The position numbers and the translations under genes are program-made. Positions 7,902 to 17,418 of a DNA stretch of 49,899 nt are shown piece by piece. Positions within the stretch are counted from its first letter, which is position 1. Every line of letters starts with the position of its first letter. The notes below the pieces were generated by a model that did not search any database, was not told where the DNA came from, and saw only the letters and a program-made list of their open reading frames with translations. Where the stretch lies: the NCBI GenBank assembly GCA_030655315.1, contig JAURVT010000053.1, positions 35,917-85,815 on the forward strand. Direction: 5' to 3'. Source of the stretch: Nocardioidaceae bacterium. Lineage in GTDB: Bacteria; Actinomycetota; Actinomycetes; Propionibacteriales; Nocardioidaceae.

Positions 7902-9079
7902 GTACGTCCACGCTCCCCGGTGACTGGACTTTATCCTCTCTGGGTCAAGTGTGTTCATTCGAAAACGGGGACCGCGGTATCAACTATCCTTCACCCGGCT
8001 CATTCGTTTCGATAGGCGTTCCCTTTGTGAACGCTGGCCATCTAAGGGCCGGTGGCATTTCGCTGAAGAGTATGGACTACATCACCAAGGAAGCGTTTCA
8101 TCGCCTGGGCGGTGGTAAGTTTGCTCCTGGCGATATCCTCTTTTGCCTCCGTGGTTCTCTTGGCAAGTTCGGAGTCGTTGACTCTGAGACGCCAATTGGC
8201 GCGATCGCAAGCTCCCTTGTGATCATTCGACCAAGACCGCGAGACGTGGCTCCTGACTACTTGGCGGCCTATCTCGGATCTGAGCTATGCGCCCAGCAGA
8301 TCGAAAAGTGGGCGGGCGGCGCAGCGCAACCCAATCTCGGCGCGGGCGACCTTGCGCGATTTTTACTTCCACTTCCGCCATTGGCCGAGCAGAAGAAGAT
8401 TGCCTACGCGCTCGCCGATATCGATGACCTGATCACGACGCTCGAGCAACTTGCCTTCAAGAAGCGAGCCCTGAGGCAGGGGCTCATGCAACAACTCCTG
8501 ACTGGCCGCACGCGCCTTCCTGCGTTCGACCGGTCTTGGACCGCCAGAACTCTCGGGGAGCTTGCAAATATCAAGACGGGGTCCCGCAATAACCAAGACA
8601 AGACACCCGGAGGCCTGTATCCCTTCTTTGTGCGCTCCGCCACAGTCGAGAGGATCGACTCCTACTCGTACGATTGCGAGGCAATCCTTGTGCCTGGCGA
8701 AGGAGGTATCGGCTCGATCTTCCACTATATCGACGGAAAGTTCGAGGTTCACCAGCGCGTATACAAGATTAGTGACTTCTCGGCCGGCGTAAGCGGACGG
8801 TTTATCTACCACTTCATGCGTCAGTTCTTCGGAGCACACGCAATGGAGAACTCAGTCAAGGCGACAGTCGACTCGCTGCGACTGCCTACCCTGCGAAACT
8901 TCGCAGTACAACTTCCCGAGCTTGAAGAGCAGGCGGCGATTGCTGCTGTGCTTGACACTGCCGATGACGAGCTGGAATCACTGGCGCACCGACTCGCGAA
9001 GATGAGAGCAATTAAGACTGGCATGATGCAGCAGCTTTTAACTGGGCGCACTCGACTGCCGGTGGAGGTTGCATCGTGA
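7898..9079 (+). CDS. hsdS: Type I restriction-modification specificity subunit S
   Basis: Recognises the bipartite DNA target for the HsdM/HsdR complex. It has two target-recognition domains (about 5-150 and 210-345), each followed by a conserved coiled-coil repeat. The two repeats end in the same string, QQLLTGRTRLP (about 199-209 and 378-388), the hallmark of a full-length two-TRD HsdS. At 393 residues it has normal length. Start ATG overlaps the hsdM stop; the stop overlaps the hsdR GTG. The target sequence cannot be predicted from the sequence alone. Confidence 0.95.
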   Translation: MSTSTLPGDWTLSSLGQVCSFENGDRGINYPSPGSFVSIGVPFVNAGHLRAGGISLKSMDYITKEAFHRLGGGKFAPGDILFCLRGSLGKFGVVDSETPIGAIASSLVIIRPRPRDVAPDYLAAYLGSELCAQQIEKWAGGAAQPNLGAGDLARFLLPLPPLAEQKKIAYALADIDDLITTLEQLAFKKRALRQGLMQQLLTGRTRLPAFDRSWTARTLGELANIKTGSRNNQDKTPGGLYPFFVRSATVERIDSYSYDCEAILVPGEGGIGSIFHYIDGKFEVHQRVYKISDFSAGVSGRFIYHFMRQFFGAHAMENSVKATVDSLRLPTLRNFAVQLPELEEQAAIAAVLDTADDELESLAHRLAKMRAIKTGMMQQLLTGRTRLPVEVAS

Positions 9080-12000
9080 GCGACGTTGGACAGATCGAGC
9101 GCAAAGCGCAGGATCGCGTCGTCAAGCTGTTCGCTGAGCAGCTTGGTTACGAGTACCTCGGCAACTGGGAGTACCGCGAGAGCAACTCAAACGTCGAGGT
9201 CGGTCTCCTGACACAGAACCTCAAGGCACGCGGCTACAACGACAACCTTATTACCCGAGCCCTCGACCATCTGGGGAAGGCTGCCTCGGTGGGGGCCGGT
9301 CACGATCTGTATGAAGCGAACCGCGAGGTCTATCAGCTGCTGCGATACGGCGTGCATGTAAAGCCGGGTGTCGGACAGCAGACGGAGACGGTGTGGCTCA
9401 TCGACTGGTCGAATCCCAAGGCCAACCACTTCGTGGTTGCCGAGGAGGTCACGGTCCTTGGTGAGCACACCAAGCGTCCGGATGTCGTGCTCTACATCAA
9501 CGGGCTAGCACTGGCGACCTTGGAGCTCAAGCGCTCGAAGGTCTCGGTATCCGAGGGCATTCGGCAGACCATCGGCAACCAGAAGCCTGAATTCATTCGA
9601 CCGTTCTTCTCGACGGTCCAACTCGTCTTGGCTGGGAACGACGTCGAGGGGCTCCGCTACGGCGTGATCGATACGCCCGAGAAGTACTGGCTGGAGTGGA
9701 AGGAGCCATCTGACGTCGCCGACCCACTCGACCGCGCCCTGCTTCAGCTCTGCGACAAGCCGCGATTCCTCGAACTCATCCACGACTTCATGGTCTTCGA
9801 CGTCGGCACCAAGAAGACCGCTCGTCACAACCAGTTCTTCGGCGTCAAGGCAGCACAGGAACGCATCGCCAAGCGCGAGGGCGGCATCATCTGGCACACG
9901 CAAGGGTCGGGTAAGAGCCTCACCATGGTGTGGCTGGCCAAGTGGATCCGTGAGCACCAGGACGATGCGAGGGTTCTGCTCATCACCGACCGCACCGAGC
10001 TCGACGAACAGATCGAGAAGGTCTTTAACGGCGTCAACGAGCAGATCTACCGGACCTCGAGTGGCGCCGATCTCCTGGATACCCTGAATAAGTCGCAGGA
10101 GTGGCTGATCGGTTCGCTCGTGCACAAATTCCGAGGCGCGGACGACGATGCCGCCCAGGACGACGCGGAAGCTGACTTCATCAAAGAGCTCAACGCCAAG
10201 ATCCCGAAGGACTTCAAGGCCAAGGGCAACCTGTTCGTCTTCGTCGACGAAGCTCACCGGACCCAGTCCGGCAAGATGCACACCGCCATGAAGCAACTCC
10301 TGCCCGAGGCCATGTTCATCGGCTTCACTGGCACACCTCTGCTGAAGGCCGATAAGGCCACCAGCATCGAGACGTTCGGTTCCTTCATCCACACCTACAA
10401 GTTCGACGAGGCCGTGGAAGACGGTGTCGTGCTCGATCTGCGCTACGAAGCACGCAACATCGATCAGACGATCTCGTCCCCCGCTCAGATCGACAAGTGG
10501 TTCGAGAGCAAAACGAAGGGCATGACCGACCTCAGCAAGGCTGAATTGAAGAGGCGCTGGGGCACGATGCAGAAGGTCATCTCCAGCGAACCCCGGGCCA
10601 AGCAGATCGTCCAAGACATTCTCATCGACATGGACAACAAGCCACGCCTGATGGATGGCCGCGGCAACGCCATGCTGGTGGGATCGAGCATCTACCAGGC
10701 GTGCAAGTTCTACGAGCTGTTCTGCAACGCCGGATTCAAGGGCAAGTGCGCCATCGTCACGAGCTACGTCCCGAATGCCGGCGACATCTCTAAGGAAGAC
10801 TCGGGCGAGGGCAAGACCGAGAAGATCCGGCAGTACGACATCTACCGCAAGATGTTGGCCGACTACTTCGACGAGCCAGAAGACGTCGCGGTCACCAAGA
10901 TCGAAGAGTTCGAGAGCGCCGTCAAGAAGCAGTTCATCGACAACCCGGGCCAGATGCGGCTGCTGATCGTGGTCGACAAGTTGCTGACCGGCTTCGATGC
11001 CCCGAGCGCGACCTACCTCTACATCGACAAGAAGATGCGCGACCACGGGCTCTTCCAGGCCATCTGCCGCGTCAACCGGCTCGACGGTGACGACAAGGAC
11101 TACGGCTACATCATCGACTACCAGGACCTCTTCAACTCACTCGAAGACGCCATCACCGACTACACCTCCGGTGCGCTCGATGGCTACGAGAAGAACGACA
11201 TCGAAGGCCTGCTCAGCGACCGGATCGAGAAGGCGCGAGAGGACCTCGACGAGGCACTCGAGCGGGTGCGCGCCCTGGTCGAGGCCGTCGCTCCACCCAA
11301 GAACACGCTCCAGTACCAGCAGTACTTCTGCGCCATGGAGCAAGGCAATGTCGAGCAGCTCAAGGCCAACGAGCCCAAGCGAGTTGAGCTCTACAAGTCG
11401 GTCGCGGCCGTCACCCGAGCCTTCGCGAATATCGCCAACGAGATGGGTGCCGCCGGATACACAGACGCCGAGGCTGACGCCATTCGCAAGGAGATCGCTC
11501 ACTACGTCGATGTCCGGGCTGAGGTGAAGCTTGGCGCTGGCGAGGACGTGGACTTCAAGCAGTACGAAGCGGGCATGCGATTCCTGCTCGACACCTACAT
11601 CCAGGCCGGAGCATCCGAGACCATCTCGAACTTCGAGGACACCGGCCTCATCGACCTCATCGTCAAACTGGGCGTAGGCGCCATCGACAAACTGCCGCCT
11701 GGGATCAAGAAGGATCCCGAAGCGGTCGCCGAGACGATCACCAACAACATGCGCAAGGTGATCATCGACGAGCGCGCGATGAACCCGAAGTACTACGACA
11801 AGATGAGCGAGTTGCTCGACGCGATCATCGAAGAGCGTCGCCAGAACGCCATCGACTACCAGGAGTACCTCACCAAGCTCCTCGCTGCAGCCAAGCAACT
11901 CGGCACTAAAGAGTCCGACACCAAGTACCCGGACTGGGCCAACAATGGTGCCAAGAGGGCACTGGTCGACTTCTTCTTCCCGGAGGAGCACTACGCAATC

Positions 12001-12162
12001 GAAGTCGACACCATCGTTCGGCACACCAAGCCCGACTCCTGGATCGGTAGCCAGATGAAGGAGAAGGTCGTCCGCAACGCCATCAAGAAGACCCTGCCTG
12101 CAGACTTCGAGCGCCTGGACGAACTGTTCGAGCTAGTAAAGGCACGCGATGAGTACCGCTAA
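9076..12162 (+). CDS. hsdR: Type I restriction endonuclease and translocase subunit R
   Basis: ATP-dependent DNA translocase/nuclease of 1028 residues. The N-terminal PD-(D/E)xK nuclease core is seen as RPDVVLY (134-140) with ELKRSK (150-155). The SF2 motor follows with Walker A TQGSGKS (275-281), DEAH (391-394) and GFTGTPL (416-422), then helicase motifs such as LLTGFDAPSATYLYIDK and the RVNRLDGDDKDYG segment. The C-terminal HsdM-binding region is helical. The start is GTG, coupled to hsdS (GTGA). All catalytic motifs are present, so the restriction system appears complete. Confidence 0.95.
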   Translation: MSDVGQIERKAQDRVVKLFAEQLGYEYLGNWEYRESNSNVEVGLLTQNLKARGYNDNLITRALDHLGKAASVGAGHDLYEANREVYQLLRYGVHVKPGVGQQTETVWLIDWSNPKANHFVVAEEVTVLGEHTKRPDVVLYINGLALATLELKRSKVSVSEGIRQTIGNQKPEFIRPFFSTVQLVLAGNDVEGLRYGVIDTPEKYWLEWKEPSDVADPLDRALLQLCDKPRFLELIHDFMVFDVGTKKTARHNQFFGVKAAQERIAKREGGIIWHTQGSGKSLTMVWLAKWIREHQDDARVLLITDRTELDEQIEKVFNGVNEQIYRTSSGADLLDTLNKSQEWLIGSLVHKFRGADDDAAQDDAEADFIKELNAKIPKDFKAKGNLFVFVDEAHRTQSGKMHTAMKQLLPEAMFIGFTGTPLLKADKATSIETFGSFIHTYKFDEAVEDGVVLDLRYEARNIDQTISSPAQIDKWFESKTKGMTDLSKAELKRRWGTMQKVISSEPRAKQIVQDILIDMDNKPRLMDGRGNAMLVGSSIYQACKFYELFCNAGFKGKCAIVTSYVPNAGDISKEDSGEGKTEKIRQYDIYRKMLADYFDEPEDVAVTKIEEFESAVKKQFIDNPGQMRLLIVVDKLLTGFDAPSATYLYIDKKMRDHGLFQAICRVNRLDGDDKDYGYIIDYQDLFNSLEDAITDYTSGALDGYEKNDIEGLLSDRIEKAREDLDEALERVRALVEAVAPPKNTLQYQQYFCAMEQGNVEQLKANEPKRVELYKSVAAVTRAFANIANEMGAAGYTDAEADAIRKEIAHYVDVRAEVKLGAGEDVDFKQYEAGMRFLLDTYIQAGASETISNFEDTGLIDLIVKLGVGAIDKLPPGIKKDPEAVAETITNNMRKVIIDERAMNPKYYDKMSELLDAIIEERRQNAIDYQEYLTKLLAAAKQLGTKESDTKYPDWANNGAKRALVDFFFPEEHYAIEVDTIVRHTKPDSWIGSQMKEKVVRNAIKKTLPADFERLDELFELVKARDEYR

Positions 12163-12886
12163 CGCCTACCTGACCGTGCGCGGCATCAACATCGATGTCA
12201 TCTACAAGGACATCAAGAATCTGCATATTGGCGTCTACCCGCCCCTGGGACGCGTCCGAGTAGCCGCCCCCGAACGACTCGACGATGAGCAGGTGCGGCT
12301 TGCTGTCATCCAGCGTCTGCCGTGGATCAGACGGCAGCAGGAGCAGCTTCGCTCGACTCCGCGTCAGACCGAGCGCGAAATGGTGACAGGGGAGTCCCAC
12401 TACGTCTGGGGCGTGCGGCATCGACTCAAGGTCGTCGAGCGGCCCGGTCGCGCACACATCGAGACCGACGGCGACCGACTCGTCCTGTTCGTACCTGCCG
12501 GGACAACACCCGACAAGCGACGTGAATACCTCGACCACTGGCATCGCGAACAGCTCAGGCACACCATCCCTGACCTCATCGCCAGGTGGGAGGAGAAGCT
12601 AGACGTCCGCGTGCCTAAGTGGACTCTCCGTCGTATGAAGACCAAGTGGGGATCCTGCAACCGCGAGACGCGCCACCTGTGGTTCAACGTCGAACTGGCG
12701 AAGAAGCATCCCGACTGCCTGGAGTACATCGTTGTCCACGAGATGACGCACTACTTCGAGCGCAACCACGGGGAGCGCTTTACCAAGCTGATGGATAGTC
12801 ATCTCCCTGATTGGCGCAGCCGTCGTGACCAACTGAATGAAGCGCCTCTGGCCGACGAGAAGTGGGAGCAGCAAACAAATGACTAA
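12149..12886 (+). CDS. YgjP/DUF45-like zinc metallopeptidase linked to the type I system
   Basis: A 245-residue protein of the YgjP-like (M48-type annotated) metallopeptidase family. It has the family's WGSC (167-170) and the zinc motif HEMTH (197-201), with the third likely ligand His207 in YFERNHGERF. The gene starts inside hsdR (14-nt overlap) and overlaps the next gene by 8 nt, so it is co-translated with the restriction system. Such metallopeptidases are recurrent neighbours of type I RM genes; the protein substrate is unknown. A role in controlling or processing a restriction subunit is inference. Confidence 0.85.
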   Translation: MSTANAYLTVRGINIDVIYKDIKNLHIGVYPPLGRVRVAAPERLDDEQVRLAVIQRLPWIRRQQEQLRSTPRQTEREMVTGESHYVWGVRHRLKVVERPGRAHIETDGDRLVLFVPAGTTPDKRREYLDHWHREQLRHTIPDLIARWEEKLDVRVPKWTLRRMKTKWGSCNRETRHLWFNVELAKKHPDCLEYIVVHEMTHYFERNHGERFTKLMDSHLPDWRSRRDQLNEAPLADEKWEQQTND

Positions 12887-15497
12887 AAGCGCGCCGGGTG
12901 CCCGCTGGATCCGAGCTGCACTGCAGGTCAATCCATATGCCTACAAGGGGAAGAATGAGCCATCATCTGTATTTGCCTCCGAGGACGACTACAACAAGGC
13001 GCTTCTAGACGAGTGCGAAGCCCTCGGGATCAGTCTGATCGCGATTACCGATCACTGGTGTGTCGACAGTGCGAGCGGCGTAATTGCCGCGGCCGCTGAG
13101 CGCAACATCGTTGCCCTTCCGGGATTCGAAGCCAACTCGTCCGAGGGGGTGCACATCCTGGTGATCTTCGAGGCTGGTACCGAGCTTTCGAAGGTGAACG
13201 CCGCGATCGGAGCCTGCGGAGTTGAGCCAGGGTGCGCCAATGGGACAACAGGCGACGCCTTTAAGAAGATCCTCGAAAGGATGACCGACCTGGGCGCGCT
13301 CGTCATTCCGGCCCATATCAACGTGCCTAACAGCGGCATGCTGACTGGCCGTTCCGGACCGCCGCTCGTCGCAATGGTCAAAGATCCGAACCTTCACGCT
13401 GTTGCGATCACACCCAGCCAGACCGAAGGCACGGATCAGGAACTGATCGTCAAGGGCGCTAAGCCCTACGACCGTCGCCACCCTCTTGCCGTGGTTCACG
13501 CCGATGACATCGTTCACCCCGATCAGTTGAAGACAGACGGAGCAACATCGTGGTTCAAGGTGAGCAGTTCACGGATGGAAAGCTTGAAGCTGGCGGTTCG
13601 CACCCCTGAAACGCGTGTGTCATTGAGCGACCCCACTGGGCAGCCACGGGCGATGTTGAGAAAAATCAGCTGGACGGGCGGATTCCTAGACGGAGTCACG
13701 GTTCCGCTCTCCAGTGATCTCACCGCTCTGATCGGTGGACGCGGTACTGGCAAGTCGACGGTGATTGAAAGCCTCCGCTACGCCCTCGGATTGGTGCCTA
13801 TTGGGGGAAACGCAGCCGCCGACCATAAGGCGATAGTGGACAAGGTGCTGCGCTCTGGGACGGTGGTAAGAGTCGAGGTCGAGACTGTCTTGCCCACGCC
13901 ACGACGTTTCACCATCGAGCGCGTCGTGCCTAATCCGCCAGTCGTGCGCGACACCAGCGGGACAGCCACGAATCAGCAGCCCCTGGATGTGGCCGGGATG
14001 GTCGAGGTCTTCGGTCAGCACGAACTTGCGGAGTTGGCGGGCAGCCCTGAAAGCGTCGCGGAGATGCTGCACCGCTTCGCAGGTACGAGTGGCACGAACG
14101 ATGAACACGAGAAGGTTCTGGAGAAGCTTGCGGAGAATCGACAGCAGCTGCAGCGCACCGAGGAGGCTCAGGTCAAGCTCAAGGAAGAGCTGGCCGACAT
14201 CCCGAGGCTTGAAGAGCGGGTTAAACATTTCAACGAAACGGATGTCGCGAAGCGCCTCGAAGACTTGGAGCGTCTCAGCAAAGACGAATCGGTCTTCGTG
14301 GAGGCGTCGCAGCGGACCAGCACCGCCGCGGAGGCCATACGTGAGCTCAGCGATCCACAGCTCGAGGCAAGCCTGGTGGCTGAGTACGAAGGACGCGACG
14401 TATCTCCTCAGAAGGAGACCTTGCAGCGGGTCGTGACGGCAACCGCTGGCCTGGCCGTAAAGCTCAAGGAGCTTGCAGAACAGGCCAATGCTGCCGTGAC
14501 TGCAGCTACGACTGAAATTGGCGCCGCTAAGGCGGACTGGGAGTCCGCCGTGAAAGAACAGCGCGATGGTCACGCCGAAGTCCTTCGCAAGCTCCACGAG
14601 GAGGGGATGGAGCCGGACAAGTACCTCGACGCCACCAAGGCCCTCGGCGAACTCAAGGCCAAGGAACCTCGCCTCGCGAGTTACGACGACACCCTCAACA
14701 AGCTTCAGAAGGAGCGCGGGGGACTTCTGGGGCAGCTCGCAGAGCACGAGCGCGGCCAGGCTGAGGAATTGCATAAGGCCGTCCGTGCGGCGAATGCAGC
14801 TACCGGCGGCGTCGTAGTCGTTAGACCAATCGCCGCACCCGAGCGGAGTCACATCATCCGGGTCATTACTGAGCACATTTCGGGGCCCCGGACACAGATC
14901 ATGACTGCCGTCGGGGCTGCCGACTTCTCGCCACGTTCTTTCGTGGCCGCTGTTCGCGGGGGATCTACGGAACTGGAGAAGCTTGGGATTCGCGGGGCCC
15001 AGGCAACCAACCTCATCGGTGCGGGAGAACCGCTACTTCGAGAGCTAGAAGAGATGGCAGTTGGCCACGCCGTCGAGGTCCTCCTGGACATCTCATCCAA
15101 CGGCGGACCGCGTGAACTCAAGACGATGGACGAGCTATCCAAGGGTCAACGTGCTACTGCGCTTCTGCTCCTCCTGCTGGGCGCCTCGACTGCGCCTTTG
15201 GTGATTGACCAGCCAGAGGACGACCTCGACAACCGCTTCGTTTACGACGGCGTTGTGGCCCACCTGCGCAAGCTCAAGGGCGTCCGCCAGATCATCACCA
15301 GCACACACAATGCGAACGTCCCGGTACTCGGTGACGCCGAACTCATCGTTGCGCTTGAAGGCGATGGCCAGAATGGCCGGATGGCGAAGGATGGCATTGG
15401 GTCGCTTGACGATGCGGCGATACGTTCCCTCGCCGAGAACATACTTGAAGGAGGGCCGGCGGCCTTCAACGCCCGACATCACTTGTACGGCTTTTAG
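12879..15497 (+). CDS. PHP-domain plus SMC/AAA-like ATPase, TrlF family
   Basis: An 872-residue two-part protein. The N-terminus is PHP-phosphoesterase-like: TDHW (57-60), GFEANSSEGVH (82-92) and PAHIN (144-148), but the first PHP motif, normally HxH, reads ALQVNP (Gln16, Asn18). The ATPase part has Walker A GGRGTGKST (286-294), a long coiled coil (about 400-650), an ABC-type signature ELSKGQ (752-757) and Walker B LVIDQPEDDLDN (774-785), with a final H in STHNANVP. This layout matches TrlF-type proteins that accompany type I restriction operons. ATG at 12879 overlaps the metallopeptidase stop. A defence role is inferred from the operon. Confidence 0.8.
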   Translation: MTKSAPGARWIRAALQVNPYAYKGKNEPSSVFASEDDYNKALLDECEALGISLIAITDHWCVDSASGVIAAAAERNIVALPGFEANSSEGVHILVIFEAGTELSKVNAAIGACGVEPGCANGTTGDAFKKILERMTDLGALVIPAHINVPNSGMLTGRSGPPLVAMVKDPNLHAVAITPSQTEGTDQELIVKGAKPYDRRHPLAVVHADDIVHPDQLKTDGATSWFKVSSSRMESLKLAVRTPETRVSLSDPTGQPRAMLRKISWTGGFLDGVTVPLSSDLTALIGGRGTGKSTVIESLRYALGLVPIGGNAAADHKAIVDKVLRSGTVVRVEVETVLPTPRRFTIERVVPNPPVVRDTSGTATNQQPLDVAGMVEVFGQHELAELAGSPESVAEMLHRFAGTSGTNDEHEKVLEKLAENRQQLQRTEEAQVKLKEELADIPRLEERVKHFNETDVAKRLEDLERLSKDESVFVEASQRTSTAAEAIRELSDPQLEASLVAEYEGRDVSPQKETLQRVVTATAGLAVKLKELAEQANAAVTAATTEIGAAKADWESAVKEQRDGHAEVLRKLHEEGMEPDKYLDATKALGELKAKEPRLASYDDTLNKLQKERGGLLGQLAEHERGQAEELHKAVRAANAATGGVVVVRPIAAPERSHIIRVITEHISGPRTQIMTAVGAADFSPRSFVAAVRGGSTELEKLGIRGAQATNLIGAGEPLLRELEEMAVGHAVEVLLDISSNGGPRELKTMDELSKGQRATALLLLLLGASTAPLVIDQPEDDLDNRFVYDGVVAHLRKLKGVRQIITSTHNANVPVLGDAELIVALEGDGQNGRMAKDGIGSLDDAAIRSLAENILEGGPAAFNARHHLYGF

Positions 15498-15510
15498 GTG
15501 GGCAATTCCG

Positions 15511-15768
15511 CTAGGTGAGTCGTGCGCCTTGCGGTCGAACGGGCACTCCAGCCTCCTTCAGGATCCGGAGCACTGTGGCTTTCCCGATGCCTAGTTCGTT
15601 AGCCACCCCGGCTGCACTCATGCCGTCGGCGTAGAGCTGGACGGCGCGTGTTCGGTGTCTTGCCGTAATGCGAGTGCGACGCTTCGTCGGGGTCCACGGA
15701 GCGGAGCGATCGGAAGGGGTTTCACACAGGCGTGGGGTGTTGGGATTGGCTTGAGCGAGGACTACCAA
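15511..15768 (-). CDS. Small helix-turn-helix protein, resolvase-like DNA-binding domain
   Basis: An 85-residue open frame beginning with TTG. The C-terminal half is a resolvase/Hin-type HTH (LYADGMSAAGVANELG then IGKATVLRILKEAGV), preceded by a basic arm (PTKRRTRITARHRTR). No catalytic recombinase domain precedes it, so it is either a freestanding regulator or the severed tail of a recombinase. A clearly related sequence of the same length is at 17419-17676, on the other side of the AT-rich segment. No strong Shine-Dalgarno sequence precedes the TTG. Confidence 0.5.
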   Translation of the reverse strand: MVVLAQANPNTPRLCETPSDRSAPWTPTKRRTRITARHRTRAVQLYADGMSAAGVANELGIGKATVLRILKEAGVPVRPQGARLT

Positions 15769-16021
15769 ATTAGTAATTCAATAAATTTACCCCTGTTAAA
15801 GCGACCTTAAGGTCGCTTTTTCGTTCCGAGTAGGTAGCGCTAGAAGCTTATTGACCTCTGTTGATTTGGTTCGATACAAATTTGCCCACCAAATTGAACT
15901 CGTTAGAACTTAAAGTATTGTTCTCTGTATACTCACCTCTGTGTAAGGATTGTTCAGCATAGTATCTACAGTCATGCGGTTACTTCCGTTCGCAATAATT
16001 AGCGACCTTTAATCAAAGCAC
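15769..16021. other. AT-rich intergenic region with hairpin
   Basis: This stretch has no credible gene. It is far more AT-rich than the flanking chromosome and contains the hairpin listed separately at 15798-15821; the rest shows no promoter or RNA gene that I can support. Confidence 0.5.
15798..15821 (+). terminator. Intrinsic terminator
   Basis: The perfect palindrome AAAGCGACCTT/AAGGTCGCTTT (15798-15819) runs into TTTTT on the plus strand. It could end plus-strand transcription leaving the hsdMSR-trlF operon; on the minus strand it has only a TTT run and could also stop the membrane-protein transcript. Confidence 0.65.
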
Positions 16022-17359
16022 TTAGCGGATTGATTTGAAGAGTTCGAGTATGCTGAGTGATTCTGCTTCTTTCTTCGATAAGTGGCCAGTGACGCGATGC
16101 TCAAACAGTGCTTGCGCTGCCGCTGCAGCGATATTATCTCTGACATTTGAGTCTCCGTCCTCACGAAGTGAGAGAATAACACCCTTAGATGTATTTGCCA
16201 CAACTCGACGGTGCTTATATTGATCTAGCATGTTCGCGTAGATCCTATAGTCTTTTACAGCGAAGGAGTAGGCGATACCCAACAAGATAACAACCGGCAG
16301 GTACACAGATAACTTCGCAATGTAATCTGCTGTATTTCCTGCAGTAAGAAATTCCGTACTCACGCCAAACACGTTTTTTACGTCGTGGACGGCTATGAAC
16401 GATGACGCAGCGAATAAAATGGCAAAGCCCGCAAGAAAAATAAACGCCGTCACACGCTGAGAGTTGATTGATATTAACTTGGATAAAGTAACGCGAAGTA
16501 TAGTGAGTAGGTTTGAGAAAGAAATGCTCATTATGCGAAGCCCAAGCTTGATAAAGTGAACTAAGGCTCGGCCTAGATTTATGTATGGCAGTTCAGACGA
16601 ATCCCATTTCGGAATCCATGCTTTCGAATAAGTATATCTCGAGATGGAACGCAGGTTTCGTATCATTGTCCCGCGGGGTAAATTCTCCCCATATATTTTC
16701 TCTTCTAGGGCCTTAATCTCTGTGTCGTATTCTTGGCCCCAACTCTCCAGTACCCTTGCTTGCTGAATTTCATTGATCGCATTCGTGACAACGTCATTGA
16801 TTTGGTTGCTGATATTTGCAAAACGTTGATCGACCTGCTGGTTGACTTCCTGAGAGCGACTTTGAAGCTGGTTTTGTGCATCAGCGCTTTTTGTCTCAAG
16901 CTCTGCTTCATACTCACGTGAGGCTTCATCTCGCGCCTTTATGATGCTTTGTTTTGTAGTCGAGTCTGCCACAGACTTAGCTATCTGTATTTGTTGGAAA
17001 CTTGGATCGGTGCGTATATTATTTAGCAGCTGTTGCATGTGCTGTTCGAATAAACTTGCCACATCCACCGATATTCCGTCTATACCAGACGTAAGTTGAG
17101 GTACCGATATCCAAATGCCGAGTGGGGTTATGCCCCTAAGCCAATTTAGAGAGTCCTGGTACCAGCTTCGTCCGCCAATATTTTGAATCATACTGGCACG
17201 TTGGGCGATGCGCAGAACATCACGAACTTCGACCAAATTGTCTATAGCATTATTAAAAGGCTCTGGTCGAGCGTTCGATTTCAGGCTCTCGATCTTGATG
17301 GTCAAATAGTTTGATTCATCAATATTTTGAATGTTAGCGAATGGGTCTTTGGCTGCCAC
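16022..17359 (-). CDS. AT-rich orphan membrane coiled-coil protein, possible defence effector
   Basis: A 445-residue protein with an Asn/Gln-rich coiled-coil region (about 125-225, for example QNQLQSRSQEVNQQVDQRF) and two membrane helices near the C-terminus (about 319-341 VTAFIFLAGFAILFAASSF and 366-385 VYLPVVILLGIAYSFAV). A soluble tail follows (KDYRIYANMLDQYKHRRVVA). GTG at 17359 has GGAG 8 nt upstream. Base composition is strikingly low-GC (23 of 60 G+C in 16321-16380) compared with the high-GC neighbours, marking recent transfer from a low-GC host. It lies beside the restriction operon and between two HTH copies. I know no function; an abortive-infection or membrane-perturbing role is only suggested by topology and context. 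Confidence 0.75.
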   Translation of the reverse strand: MAAKDPFANIQNIDESNYLTIKIESLKSNARPEPFNNAIDNLVEVRDVLRIAQRASMIQNIGGRSWYQDSLNWLRGITPLGIWISVPQLTSGIDGISVDVASLFEQHMQQLLNNIRTDPSFQQIQIAKSVADSTTKQSIIKARDEASREYEAELETKSADAQNQLQSRSQEVNQQVDQRFANISNQINDVVTNAINEIQQARVLESWGQEYDTEIKALEEKIYGENLPRGTMIRNLRSISRYTYSKAWIPKWDSSELPYINLGRALVHFIKLGLRIMSISFSNLLTILRVTLSKLISINSQRVTAFIFLAGFAILFAASSFIAVHDVKNVFGVSTEFLTAGNTADYIAKLSVYLPVVILLGIAYSFAVKDYRIYANMLDQYKHRRVVANTSKGVILSLREDGDSNVRDNIAAAAAQALFEHRVTGHLSKKEAESLSILELFKSIR

Positions 17360-17418
17360 TTAATTACTCCTGTTGCCGTAATTGTGAGCTAGCCCCTTGC
17401 TCTAAGCAAGCATAAGCG

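Noticed and set aside
9505-11046. 513-codon minus-strand frame inside hsdR
   Set aside because: Mirror of a well-supported gene with all HsdR motifs; the antisense translation is compositionally biased without domains.
5442-12162. BREX or DISARM system
   Set aside because: The genes are canonical HsdM, HsdS and HsdR; no PglX/PglZ, BrxL or DrmA-type genes are present.
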